Shown: positions 52,129 to 61,900 of the stretch, one piece after another | Layout of the letters: every line of letters starts with the position of its first letter | How positions within the stretch are numbered: position 1 is the first letter of the stretch | Source: Tenuifilum sp040752515 | GTDB taxonomy: Bacteria > Bacteroidota > Bacteroidia > Bacteroidales > Tenuifilaceae | Assembly: GCA_040752515.1 (NCBI GenBank) | Contig: JBFMGQ010000007.1 | Coordinates: forward strand, 57,278-121,277 | DNA: 64,000 nucleotides | Direction of reading: 5' to 3' | The notes under the pieces: generated by a model | Told to the model about the DNA's origin: nothing | The model's input: the letters and a program-made list of their open reading frames with translations, nothing else | The model's database searches: none | Program-made: the position numbers and the translations under genes

Positions 52129-54162
52129 ATGAAATCGTTTAAACGTTACCTTATTACATCGGCTTTGCCATATGCAAATGGGCCTGTTCATATAGGCCAC
52201 CTTGCCGGCGTTTACATTCCATCCGATATTTTTACCCGCTACCTCAGGGCAAAGGGGGTTGAGGTTATCTCGGTGTGTGGCTCCGATGAGCATGGTGTTC
52301 CCATTACTATCAAGGCTCGCCAGGAGAATACAACCCCTCAGGCAGTTGTTGATAAGTACAACGCCATTATCAAGAGCTCTTTTGAGCGGTTTGGTATTGC
52401 CTTCGATATCTACTCCCGCACCACCTCAAAGGTACATTACGAAACTGCCAGTGAGTTCTTCCGAAAATTATACGATAAAGGGGTATTTATTGAGAAATCT
52501 ACCGAACAATACTACGATGAGGAAGTAGGTCAATTCCTGGCCGATAGGTATATCATGGGCACATGCCCGCATTGTGGTAACGATAGAGCATACGGCGATC
52601 AGTGTGAAAAGTGCGGCACAAGTCTTAGCCCAACCGATTTAAAGGATCCACGTTCCATGCTGAGCGGGGCAAAGCCTGTAATGAAGCCTACAAAACACTG
52701 GTTTCTACCTCTCGATAAATTTCAACCGGAACTGGAGAAATGGATTTTGGAGGAACACAAGGAGTGGAAGCCAAATGTGTATGGTCAGTGCAAGAGTTGG
52801 CTCGATCAAGGGCTGCAACCCCGTGCCGTTAGCCGCGATTTGGACTGGGGTGTACCAGTTCCGGTTGAGGGTGCCACCGGCAAGGTGCTCTATGTTTGGT
52901 TCGATGCTCCCATTGGTTATATCTCGGCCACTAAGGAGCTTACACCAAACTGGGAAAAGTACTGGAAAGACCCTGAAACCCGACTAATCCATTTTATTGG
53001 AAAGGATAACATTGTTTTTCATTGCATCATTTTCCCAGCCATGCTGAAAGCTGAGGGCAGTTACATTCTGCCCGATAATGTCCCCGCCAATGAGTTCCTT
53101 AACCTTGAGGGCGATAAAATTTCAACTTCCCGCAACTGGGCTGTTTGGCTCCACGAGTATCTTGAAGAATTTCCCGGCAAGCAGGATGTATTAAGGTATG
53201 TACTTACTGCAAATATGCCCGAGACCAAGGATAACGATTTTACCTGGAAGGATTTTCAAACCCGCAACAATAGCGAGTTGGTTGCCATTCTGGGTAACTT
53301 TGTAAATCGCGCAATGGTTCTTACACAAAAGTATTTCGATTCAAAAGTGCCTGCCATTGCTGATATTGATGATTACGACCGTGAAACGCTGGCCGAGATA
53401 CCCCGATTAAAACAAGCCATTGAGCAAAACCTCGATGAATTTCGTTTCCGCGAGGCCTTAAAGGAAGCCATGAACCTTGCGCGCCTTGGAAACAAATACC
53501 TTGCCGATACTGAACCCTGGAAAGTGTTCAAGTCAAACCCCCAAAAGGTGGCAACCATTTTGAATATCTCCATGCAGATTACTGCAAACCTCGGAATACT
53601 TTTAGAGCCTTTTCTTCCCTTTACTGCTGAAAAGATAAGGGTAATGGTAAATCTTAAGGGAAAAGACTGGAACCTTGCAGGTGGCGATAATATCCTGCTA
53701 CCTGGACATCAGCTTAACGAGCCTTCGCTCCTGTTCGATAAAATTGAGGACGATATCATTGAGCATCAGCTTGAAAAACTCCGTAGGGCAAAAGAGGCTA
53801 ACGAGAAGGCGAATGCTAAGGTTACTCCCCTGAAAGGGCCTGTTTCCTACGATGAGTTCTCAAAAATGGATATCCGCATCGCCAAGGTTCTGGAGGCGGA
53901 AAGGGTACCCAAAACACAGAAACTATTAAAACTAAAAATTGATACCGGAGTTGACATTCGTACCATTGTCTCGGGCATTGCGGAGTATTTTACGCCGGAG
54001 CAGATGATTGGCAAGCTGGTTTTGGTTTTGGCAAACCTTGAACCAAGGACAATAAGGGGGATTGAGTCGCATGGCATGATTCTAATGGCCGAAGATTTGG
54101 ATGGCAAACTGCAGCTTGTTATACCTGCCGATTCGGTTTCAAGTGGGTCAACTGTAAAATAG
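52129..54162 (+). CDS. metG: Methionyl-tRNA synthetase
   Basis: Class I synthetase. HIGH at residues 21-24 (HIGH exactly), zinc knuckle CPHCGNDRAYGDQCEKCG near 145-162, and KISTSRNWAVW carrying the KMSKS equivalent near 336-346. The C-terminal approximately 110 residues (FSKMDIRIAKVLEAERVPKT to RGIESHGMILMAED) are the EMAPII/Trbp111-like tRNA-binding domain. 677 residues, MetG1 type. A strong terminator follows. Confidence 0.97.
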   Translation: MKSFKRYLITSALPYANGPVHIGHLAGVYIPSDIFTRYLRAKGVEVISVCGSDEHGVPITIKARQENTTPQAVVDKYNAIIKSSFERFGIAFDIYSRTTSKVHYETASEFFRKLYDKGVFIEKSTEQYYDEEVGQFLADRYIMGTCPHCGNDRAYGDQCEKCGTSLSPTDLKDPRSMLSGAKPVMKPTKHWFLPLDKFQPELEKWILEEHKEWKPNVYGQCKSWLDQGLQPRAVSRDLDWGVPVPVEGATGKVLYVWFDAPIGYISATKELTPNWEKYWKDPETRLIHFIGKDNIVFHCIIFPAMLKAEGSYILPDNVPANEFLNLEGDKISTSRNWAVWLHEYLEEFPGKQDVLRYVLTANMPETKDNDFTWKDFQTRNNSELVAILGNFVNRAMVLTQKYFDSKVPAIADIDDYDRETLAEIPRLKQAIEQNLDEFRFREALKEAMNLARLGNKYLADTEPWKVFKSNPQKVATILNISMQITANLGILLEPFLPFTAEKIRVMVNLKGKDWNLAGGDNILLPGHQLNEPSLLFDKIEDDIIEHQLEKLRRAKEANEKANAKVTPLKGPVSYDEFSKMDIRIAKVLEAERVPKTQKLLKLKIDTGVDIRTIVSGIAEYFTPEQMIGKLVLVLANLEPRTIRGIESHGMILMAEDLDGKLQLVIPADSVSSGSTVK

Positions 54163-54182
54163 ATACCGATTTATTACATAAC

Positions 54183-54212
54183 AAAAAAACCGCCAAAGGC
54201 GGTTTTTTTGTT
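54183..54212 (+). terminator. Intrinsic terminator of metG
   Basis: Ten-base stem AAAAACCGCC / GGCGGTTTTT with AAA loop (54185-54194, 54198-54207) and T7. 22 bp after the metG stop. Confidence 0.9.
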
Positions 54213-54492
54213 TCTAGAGGCTATTTATTCCCTATTTGTAACGAAAATCTTGCGAATTTCTTCCAATTGTAATATTGGGCCTTGAACCCTTTAATCCCCA
54301 ATAAAAATCATTCTTATGGTGAGTTGTTCGTAATTTATAAGAACATCATTTTAGGGGTTCAAAGTTTTATTTGAACGATTTATCGTTATGTAAAAACAAT
54401 TTTTGTTAACGCTCATTAACAATTGGGTTTGATTTTATCTGCCTGAATTATTGAGTTCTTTTTTGAAAAAACTTAACCAAAACCAAACCGAT
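54213..54492. other. Gene-free stretch upstream of the OmpP1-like gene
   Basis: Holds a spaced inverted repeat TTGAACCC (54282-54289) / GGGTTCAA (54355-54362), which could form a leader structure. No gene is visible, and the TTG at 54451 is in frame with the porin but not needed as a start. Confidence 0.3.
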
Positions 54493-55794
54493 ATGAAAAG
54501 AAACATTTTAATGCTTGGCATTTTTATGCTTGGAACAATGGCGGCCATGGCCGACTACAATCCGGCAAACAATGGTAGTGCTTCAAAAATGAAGACCGGT
54601 AATAGAAATGCATCAACCACAACCGATGCTCCCTTCTACAATCCGGCAGGAACTGTTTGGGGAACCGATGGATTCACCCTTGAGTTTTCCACTATTCCTT
54701 TCTACTCCACAAAGAGCATCTTTGATAATGGTAATTTTGCCAGCAGCAATTTAGAGTATAAGAGTAAAACCAGCTCGTTGCTCTATCCTGCTTTTAACTT
54801 AACCTACAAAAAGGATAGGTTAGCTCTATTCATGTTTGCAGGTATTACCAATGGTGGTGGTGCTGGTAACTACAACGATGGGTTGCCATCATTTGAGCGT
54901 TTAGGGTATGTAAATGTGCTGTCAATGATTAGCGCATCAATGATACCTGGCCCCGTAACCGATTACAGTGTTAAAACAAGTTTTAAAGGTTCTGCTTATG
55001 GGGTTGGTGGATGGGTTGGTGCTGCTTACCGCGTTAACGATTGGGTTTCGGTGGGTGGCGCATTCCAGTATTCCCGCCAGATGAACCACCAGGAGGGATG
55101 GTTGGATATTACATACAATCCTGCTCCATCGGCAGTTCCAATACCCCGTACTGAAATTGATGTTGATTTTACCGGCCAAAGCTTTGGTTTTATTGGTAGT
55201 GTTGATATAAAACCCATGCAAAACCTTTTAATTGCTAATACTTTCCGCTATTTCACTGAAATGAAACTCGAAACCAAGGTAAACGACAATAAGAGCGGTG
55301 GATTATTTACCGATGGCGAAAAAGTGAAATCGACCTATGTTCCTACATACAATCTTGGTGTAGCCTATAACGCTAACGAAAAACTTACCGTTCACTATAA
55401 CATGAACGTTTCGTTCTACTCCATGCTTAACCTAGATAGGGATGTTGATGGGGTTGATGTGGCCGATTACTACCACAATGGAATCGATTTTGGTGTAGCA
55501 GCTGAGTATCAGTTCTCCGATAAGTTCAACTGGGGCATTGGCTGTACTTACGCTCCCTATAAAATGAAAAGGCAATACCAGTCGGAAATGGAATTTGAGA
55601 ACAATACCATTTGGCTTAACACCGGTGCAAGCCTCAAGCTAAAGGATAATCTGGGTATCGACTTAGGTTTCCAGGTAGGTTTAGCAACACAAGAGCGGAA
55701 GGTCGATTCTAACGATTGGGTTGCTCCGTTCAATCAGAAATACGAAAATGGGCCATCGTACTCTATGGGGATTGGTTTTTGGTACAAGTTTTAG
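54493..55794 (+). CDS. Outer-membrane beta-barrel protein, OmpP1/FadL-like
   Basis: 433 residues from ATG 54493 with signal peptide MKRNILMLGIFMLGTMAAMA (the earlier TTG adds a non-signal lead). The N-terminal part (DAPFYNPAGTVW) resembles the plug region of FadL-type hydrophobic-compound porins, and the rest has alternating beta-barrel strands (GVGGWVGAAYRVNDWVSVGG; FDVAAEYQFSDKFNWGIGC-like) ending in aromatic WYKF, typical of an outer-membrane C-terminus. Substrate unknown. Terminator follows. Confidence 0.8.
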   Translation: MKRNILMLGIFMLGTMAAMADYNPANNGSASKMKTGNRNASTTTDAPFYNPAGTVWGTDGFTLEFSTIPFYSTKSIFDNGNFASSNLEYKSKTSSLLYPAFNLTYKKDRLALFMFAGITNGGGAGNYNDGLPSFERLGYVNVLSMISASMIPGPVTDYSVKTSFKGSAYGVGGWVGAAYRVNDWVSVGGAFQYSRQMNHQEGWLDITYNPAPSAVPIPRTEIDVDFTGQSFGFIGSVDIKPMQNLLIANTFRYFTEMKLETKVNDNKSGGLFTDGEKVKSTYVPTYNLGVAYNANEKLTVHYNMNVSFYSMLNLDRDVDGVDVADYYHNGIDFGVAAEYQFSDKFNWGIGCTYAPYKMKRQYQSEMEFENNTIWLNTGASLKLKDNLGIDLGFQVGLATQERKVDSNDWVAPFNQKYENGPSYSMGIGFWYKF

Positions 55795-55818
55795 GCAGGG
55801 TACTGATTGCTTTGGTAG

Positions 55819-55855
55819 TAGAGGTTGCCCATAAAGTAGGGCAACCTCTATTTTT
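55819..55855 (+). terminator. Intrinsic terminator of the OmpP1-like gene
   Basis: Perfect 12-bp stem TAGAGGTTGCCC / GGGCAACCTCTA (55819-55830, 55839-55850), 8-base loop, T5. 24 bp after the stop. Confidence 0.9.
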
Positions 55856-55898
55856 ATATTCAATAAAATGAACAATTTTATTTCCATCGGTCTACAAT

Positions 55899-55930
55899 TT
55901 TGATTTAACCCAAATAATTTTATACATTTG
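55899..55930 (+). promoter_or_regulatory. Promoter of the HU-like/SPOR gene
   Basis: TTTG (55899-55902), 20-bp spacer, TACATTTG (55923-55930): full Bacteroidota consensus. Predicted start near 55937, supporting the TTG start codon at 55959. Confidence 0.65.
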
Positions 55931-55958
55931 TTAGTTAAACCCCAAACACCCTACAGCA

Positions 55959-57059
55959 TTGGAACTGAATGCTATAGTGCAAAAAATTTTGCAAACCAAC
56001 GATTATGTTAGCCTTCCGGGGCTTGGCAGTATAGTTCGGAAGTATGAACCGGCCCGTTTGGCCGACGATGGTAAAACGCTTTTACCTCCTGCTGAATACT
56101 ATGTTTTTGACCCCAGCCGTTCGTTTAACGATGAGGCTCTGGAGAATTACCTTGAAACAAGTTTAGGCCTCTCGAAAACAGAGGCAGCAAATAAGGTTGA
56201 AGAATACTCTAAGTTTATACAGGAAAGACTAAAGAATAATGAGATAGTTCATTTTCCTGGTATTGGCTCGCTAAGGTCGGGGTTTGATGGGAGAATTGAA
56301 TTGGTTGCCGATGATATTTTAGCAACATCAGACTTTTTACCACCTGTTGATATTACAATAGCCAATCAAAAGGCTGCAAGGGTTGAGAGTAATACCAAGG
56401 TGGAAACGCCATCGGCAGGTCAAACTGTTGAGGTTAAGCCAATACCCGAAGCAAAGGTTAAACCATCACTTACTGAGCCTTCAGTTAAATCACAAAAGAG
56501 TTCAAAGCCGGTTATTGCAGTCCTTTTGGTATTATTGATAGTTATAGTTTTAGGAGTTGCATTTGTTCTTGTACCCAAGTTAAGGTTTTGGGAAAGCGGT
56601 AAACCGGAGAACATTGCCCAAACTATTTCTGTTGCTGGTGATGAGACCAATAAGGACAATGCCAATCAACAGGCAATAAAGGAACCCAAGTCCGATTCCA
56701 TCACTGTTGAAAAGCAAGTGAAATCGGATTCCGCTGAAACCTCATCAGTAATAACTGCCAAACCGCACGAAAGCCTTATTGTTCCGATTGACAAGAAAAG
56801 CGCACTTTTATATCAGGATAAGGCTGAATCAGAGAGTAAGACATACTATATAGTCATTGGTAGCTTTGCCAGTCAGGCTAATGCCCAAAAACTTATTGAC
56901 GAGGTGTCGAAATTAGGTTATAAGCCATTTATCATCCCGGGAAATAATGTTTACCGGGTTGCGATATTTCAGTTTACCAATCGCGACAGGGCGCTTAGAG
57001 AGCTGGAGCGTGTACGTGGGTTGCACTTGACATCCCAAGCATGGCTTTTAACCCTTTAA
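55959..57059 (+). CDS. HU-CCDC81-like and SPOR domain protein
   Basis: 366 residues from TTG 55959 (no ATG in frame nearby, and a consensus promoter lies just upstream). Residues 1-120 hold two HU/IHF-like domains (VSLPGLGSIVRKYEPA; HFPGIGSLRSGFDG), the CCDC81-type prokaryotic HU pair. A membrane segment follows (VIAVLLVLLIVIVLGVAFVLVP, about 184-205), then a low-complexity linker and a SPOR domain (YYIVIGSFASQANAQKLIDEV) that binds denuded glycan at the septum. The topology puts the HU-like part in the cytoplasm. Confidence 0.85.
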   Translation: MELNAIVQKILQTNDYVSLPGLGSIVRKYEPARLADDGKTLLPPAEYYVFDPSRSFNDEALENYLETSLGLSKTEAANKVEEYSKFIQERLKNNEIVHFPGIGSLRSGFDGRIELVADDILATSDFLPPVDITIANQKAARVESNTKVETPSAGQTVEVKPIPEAKVKPSLTEPSVKSQKSSKPVIAVLLVLLIVIVLGVAFVLVPKLRFWESGKPENIAQTISVAGDETNKDNANQQAIKEPKSDSITVEKQVKSDSAETSSVITAKPHESLIVPIDKKSALLYQDKAESESKTYYIVIGSFASQANAQKLIDEVSKLGYKPFIIPGNNVYRVAIFQFTNRDRALRELERVRGLHLTSQAWLLTL

Positions 57060-57094
57060 TTCCCTTTTTAAATTACTCCCAAAATATTACAGTG

Positions 57095-57451
57095 ATGGCA
57101 ATTATCGAGATTGAAAACATGGAGTTTTATGCTTACCATGGCTGTTTCAAGGAGGAACAGGTGGTAGGGAATCAGTTTCAGGTAAGCATTTTGATTGAAG
57201 CCGACACCCAAGCCGCTCAAAAATCCGATAATCTTAACGATACCATAAACTACCAGATTGTTTACAATCTGATTAAAAAGGAGATGCAGCAGAAATCGAA
57301 ATTGCTTGAACACGTTGCAGAACGGATAGTTTCAGCGGTGCATGAAAATTTCAGCGATGCGAAAAGGGTATGGGTAAAAGTATCGAAGTTAAACCCACCC
57401 TTGGGTGGAAAGATTGAAAAGGTTAGTGTATCGCTTGAGCGCAAGTTTTGA
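57095..57451 (+). CDS. folB: Dihydroneopterin aldolase
   Basis: Folate pathway: dihydroneopterin to 6-hydroxymethyl-dihydropterin plus glycolaldehyde. ATG 57095 gives 118 residues beginning MAIIEIENMEFYAYHGCFKEEQ with the catalytic Tyr and conserved GxF/E motif; the frame upstream to 57041 overlaps the SPOR gene and is not conserved. LLEHVAERIVSAV and the C-terminal VWVKVSKLNPPLGGKIEKVSV (catalytic Lys) are family-typical. 35 bp after the SPOR gene. Confidence 0.92.
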   Translation: MAIIEIENMEFYAYHGCFKEEQVVGNQFQVSILIEADTQAAQKSDNLNDTINYQIVYNLIKKEMQQKSKLLEHVAERIVSAVHENFSDAKRVWVKVSKLNPPLGGKIEKVSVSLERKF

Positions 57452-57465
57452 ATAGACTATAAAAA

Positions 57466-57495
57466 TTTGCAGGATTGATTTTTTTTGTATCTTTG
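57466..57495 (+). promoter_or_regulatory. Promoter of tRNA-Cys
   Basis: TTTG (57466-57469), 18-bp spacer, TATCTTTG (57488-57495). Expected start near 57502, five bases before the mature tRNA end. Confidence 0.6.
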
Positions 57496-57506
57496 CAGTG
57501 CCAAAG

Positions 57507-57577
57507 GGTACCGTGGCCGAGAGGTTAGGCACTGGTCTGCAAAACCACGTACAGCGGTTCGAATCCGCTCGGTACCT
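57507..57577 (+). tRNA. tRNA-Cys (anticodon GCA)
   Basis: 71 nt with a full cloverleaf. Acceptor stem GGTACCG / CGGTACC, D-arm GCCGAGAGGTTAGGC, anticodon loop CTGCAAA (GCA at about 57538-57540), T-arm AGCGGTTCGAATCCGCT, discriminator T. CCA is not encoded. Followed at once by a strong terminator. Confidence 0.97.
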
Positions 57578-57579
57578 CA

Positions 57580-57608
57580 AATAAAAGCCCCTTTAAGGGG
57601 CTTTTATT
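57580..57608. terminator. Bidirectional terminator of tRNA-Cys and cysH
   Basis: A 14-bp perfect palindrome arm pair (AATAAAAGCCCCTT / AAGGGGCTTTTATT), with T-rich sequence on both sides. Lies between the tRNA and the convergent reductase gene and reaches its stop codon. Confidence 0.85.
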
Positions 57609-58314
57609 ATTTTTTACGATTGTGTAAGCCGCACTCCTTGGTTTCGGGATTTTCCCACCACCAACGGCCGGCCCTAACATCCTCGCCGGGTTCAATGGCT
57701 CGTGTGCAAGGTTGGCAACCAATACTTGGGAAACCTTTATCGTGCAGCGTATTGTAGGGTACACCGTTAGCTTTAATGTAATCCCATACCTTTTGTTCGT
57801 CCCAGTCGATAAGGGGGTTTAGTTTAATTAAACCGTTGGCCTCGTCCCACTCAACCATTTTATTACTGGTACGGGTAGCCGATTGGTTGCGGCGTAGGCC
57901 GCAAATCCATACCTCTAAACCCTGGAATGCCCTTTTAAGAGGTTCTATCTTACGAACCCTGCAACACTCCTTACGATTTTCGATGCTTTGGTAGAAAAGG
58001 TTAATCCCTTTTTCGTTTACCATTGTCTCAACGTCGTGGGGCGAAGGGAAAAAAACTTCAATATTCTTTTTGTACCTAAGCGACGTGCGTTCAATCAGCT
58101 CGTAGGTTTCGTAAAATAATCGCCCTGTATCGAGTGTAAAGATTCTAATTTCAGGGTCAATTTTCATAACCATATCGGTTAGCACCTGATCCTCCGCTCC
58201 CATGCTTGAGCTAAGAGCTATCTTTCCCTTAAATTCTTTTAGAAACCACTGAAGCACGCTGAACGCATCGCTCCCTTCGAATTGCCTATTTATTGCTTCT
58301 GCTCGCTCTTTCAT
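57607..58314 (-). CDS. cysH: Phosphoadenylyl/adenylyl-sulfate reductase
   Basis: Assimilatory sulfate reduction: (P)APS to sulfite. 235 residues. PP-loop-like SSSMGAEDQVLTDM, TLDTGRLFYETYELIE, then the cluster ligands CCRVRKIEPL and GCQPCTRAI (CC-x~80-C-x2-C), which indicate a 4Fe-4S APS-type reductase, and the C-terminal KECGLH with the catalytic Cys. Its sulfate-activation partners are not in the window. It is the neighbour of tRNA-Cys, perhaps by chance. Confidence 0.93.
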   Translation of the reverse strand: MKERAEAINRQFEGSDAFSVLQWFLKEFKGKIALSSSMGAEDQVLTDMVMKIDPEIRIFTLDTGRLFYETYELIERTSLRYKKNIEVFFPSPHDVETMVNEKGINLFYQSIENRKECCRVRKIEPLKRAFQGLEVWICGLRRNQSATRTSNKMVEWDEANGLIKLNPLIDWDEQKVWDYIKANGVPYNTLHDKGFPSIGCQPCTRAIEPGEDVRAGRWWWENPETKECGLHNRKK

Positions 58315-58438
58315 TGTTTTACCCTTAACAATTAAATTGACACGTTGATAATAATTAAGCTCAAATTAATGTAAAAAAATTGACTTTCGGATTAATATGT
58401 TTTAACTTGCTTAAATGAACTATTTAAAAAGCTATCCG

Positions 58439-58939
58439 ATGAAGAAGATCTACACTGTAATTTTATCGTTATTCACCCTGACGGCTTGGTCGCAGGACAT
58501 ACCTATGCAGGTAATTGCCGCTGGTGGTGGATACTTTGAAAACACAACTGCAGGCCTATCAATAAGCTGGACACTTGGTGAGGTTGCATACACAACTTTA
58601 ACTTCTACTGATTATATTTTAACACAAGGATTCCAGCAGGGAAACTTGTTTACTACTTCGGTTGAGAAACCTACTAATCCCTTAAACGATATTGCCATCT
58701 ATCCTAACCCGGCAAAGGAATTTGTAAAGGTTAGGGTTGAAATTCCCAATGTTGCGGGGAAAGCTACATTTGAACTGTACGATATAACCGGACGGAAGCT
58801 GATTTCAAAGGAAATGGTAGTTGAGCAATCGGTACCGGTTGAACTGAGCCTATCGGAGATTCGCCCGGGCATCTATCTGCTTAAAGTTACTCTGGAGAGA
58901 GATAACCTTAACCGGATTGTGAAGTTTGTAAAGGAGTAA
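58439..58939 (+). CDS. Secreted protein with type IX type A sorting domain
   Basis: 166 residues from ATG 58439 (MKKIYTVILSLFTLTAWSQ signal peptide; ATG 58415 gives a less typical leader). The mature N-terminal part (VIAAGGGYFENTTAGLSISWTLGEVAYTTL) is short and common in small T9SS proteins. The C-terminal 80 residues hold IAIYPNPAKEFVKVRVE, LYDITGRKLISKEM and IRPGIYLLKVT, the type A Por sorting signal. 50 bp before the fibre gene, with which it may form a surface-protein operon. Confidence 0.87.
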   Translation: MKKIYTVILSLFTLTAWSQDIPMQVIAAGGGYFENTTAGLSISWTLGEVAYTTLTSTDYILTQGFQQGNLFTTSVEKPTNPLNDIAIYPNPAKEFVKVRVEIPNVAGKATFELYDITGRKLISKEMVVEQSVPVELSLSEIRPGIYLLKVTLERDNLNRIVKFVKE

Positions 58940-58989
58940 CTTTTCTCCCTCTTTTTTGCCTTTTAAGTCTAATTTAATCGATTATTGCC

Positions 58990-61900
58990 ATGAAAAAACT
59001 TGGCTTGTGTGTGTTATCTTTTTTGATAACACTAAATTTATTGTCGCAGGCTCCAAGAGCTTTTAATTACCAGGGGGTAATAAGGAATTCAAGCGGTGAG
59101 ATTGTTTCCAATAAGCAAGTAACCCTTAAGTTTAGCTTAACAAATATTGATGCCAGCATTACCTACTATTCTGAGAGCTTTGTTACTGCCACTAACGGTT
59201 TGGGGATTGTTAACGCGGAAATAGGTTCAGGCGATATTATTTCAGGGAACTTTTCTGAAATCCCATGGAATACGGGTGATATATACTTAAAGGTTGAGAT
59301 TATGCCTGAGGGGGCAGCGGGTTTTACCGATATGGGTATTCAAAAGTTACTGTCGGTTCCCTATGCGCTCTTCGCTTCCGATGGCATTTCCATGAAATGG
59401 TTAGGTTCATTACCATATCCACCTGCCTCTCCCTCTAAGAATGAAGCCTACTACAATTCACTTGATAAAGCTTCGTACATATGGGATGGCGATTCGTGGG
59501 AAATTTTATCACTCGATGGGTTACCCGGTATTCCGGGTGCTCAAGGGGAGCAGGGCCCAGCAGGACCACAAGGGGAAAAAGGTGACCCTGGCGACAATGG
59601 GATTTCGGTAGTTTGGCTGGGTACTTTAAATAGCGAGCCGATTGCCCCAAATTTAAACAATGCATACTACAATAGCTCTACTCAAAAGTCATATATCTGG
59701 GATGGAGATTCATGGGAGATAATTGCCCAGGATGGCAATATGGGCGCTACTGGCCCGCAAGGGCCCCAAGGCCCCCAAGGCCCTCAGGGATTACCGGGGA
59801 CGAATGGCCTTTCATTAATTTGGCTTGGGACATTAGCCGATGCCCCTTCAAACCCAACTGTAAATCAAGCCTACTATAATAGCACCGATAAAAAATCATA
59901 CATTTTTAACGGTGTGGGTTGGGATATTATTGCCCAAGATGGATCGGTTGGACCACAAGGTCCTCAAGGTGAGCAGGGCCCACAAGGTGATCCTGGGGTT
60001 AATGGGATTTCTGTTCAATGGATGGGAAGTTATGCGAGCGCCCCTGGAGCTCCATTGCTTAATCAAGCATACTATAATACGACCAACAAAATATCGTATA
60101 TCTGGGATGGTGACTCATGGGAGATTCTTGCACAGGATGGTTTGCCTGGAACACAGGGGCCGCAAGGTCCTCAAGGTCCTCAAGGTCCTGCTGGTACGGG
60201 TCTAAATAATCGAGGAGACTGGGTTAGTGGTACTACCTATGATCCCGGCGATTATGTTTTTGCTTTAAATTCGGGTGGCACTACTAACAGTATGTGGATT
60301 TTAGAAGGTACAATATCTTACCTTTCCACTGTTCAGCCCCGTCTTGACCCCGATCATTGGGTTGAGTTTGAGGCTCCTGCTGGTCCGGCAGGACAGAATG
60401 GAATATCAATTCAATGGCTAGGGAACCTTCCGGTGCCACCGTCATCACCCGCAACCAACCAAGCTTACTACAATTCAACTGATAAAAAGGCTTACATTTG
60501 GGATGGTGACTCGTGGGAAATACTTGCTCAGGATGGAGAGCAAGGTCCTGCTGGCCCATTGGTTCCGGGAACAACAGGACAAACCTTGCGTCATGATGGC
60601 TCCTCGTGGGTTGCCAGTAGTTTATTATATAATAATGCTACCAATATAGGCATTAACACCACCACACCTACTCAGCGGTTTGATGTAAATGGGAACCTCC
60701 GTTTAAGGGGATTACTGGTTGATTATAATAACACATCAGGAAGTTCTGGGCAATACCTGAGCAGAGGCGCTAGTGGAGTAGTATGGCAAACCCCTAATTG
60801 GGTTACAGGGAGCGGTGTTTCAGGACAGATGGCCGTTTGGAATGGTACAACCACCCTAACAAATCTGCCTAATCTAACCTTTTCCCAGGGTTTAGTTGTA
60901 GTAGGCAACCCAACCGCCAATCCCGATGACCCAATTTTTGAAGTAAAAAACAGTAATGGCGAGGTGATTTTTGGTGTTTACCAGGAAGGGGTTAGAATAA
61001 ATATTAAGGATGATGCAATTAAAGGGGCCAAGGGTGGCTTTGCCGTGGGCGGGCTTACAAATCAAACAAAAGCAGGTCCGGTAGAGTACCTGAGAATTAC
61101 ACCTGACAGTGCCAGAATTTATATTAAACAAGTAGTAAGCACCAAGGGAGCCAAGGGCGGCTTTGCGGTGGGTGGGTTAACCAACCAGACCAAAACGGTG
61201 GTTGCTCAGGATTTACTTTTTGTCAACCCCGATTCCGCCCGCATCTACCTTAATGAGAATCCTGTGAAAGGTGCAAAAGGTGGTTTTGCCGTGGGGGGCC
61301 TTACCAATCAAACTAAGGCGTCAACACCACAATTAATTCAGCTTACAAAGGATAATTACTTAATTGGTTACGAAGCCGGGAAATCCATTACTACAGGTCT
61401 TTACAACTCATTGTTGGGTTATCAAGCTGGTAGAATGAACGATGTGGGCAACTGGAATACTTTCCTGGGCTATCAGGCGGGGTTGAGTAATACCGGCAGC
61501 GACAATACCTTCATTGGTTACCAAGCCGGTATGGCTCATACCACCAAGGGAGGCAATGTGTATATTGGGAGTAAGGCTGGTTCAAATGCAACCAACGGTG
61601 AGCGTAATGTATTTATTGGGGAATCGGCAGGTTATTCCGTTACTACTGGTTTAAAAAATGTCTTTATTGGCTTTGAGTCGGGATACTCTACATCAAGCGG
61701 AAACTACAACGTTTTTTTGGGGACAACAACGGGTAGGTCAAATACCTCGGGCTCGAGTAACGTATTTATTGGAATTGGAAGTGGGTTTAACAATTCAACA
61801 GGCTCAAACAATGTGTTTCTTGGAACCAACAGCGGCTTGACAAATATTTCAGGTAGCTACAATACATTTTTAGGGTATGATGCTGGATATTCAAATACCG

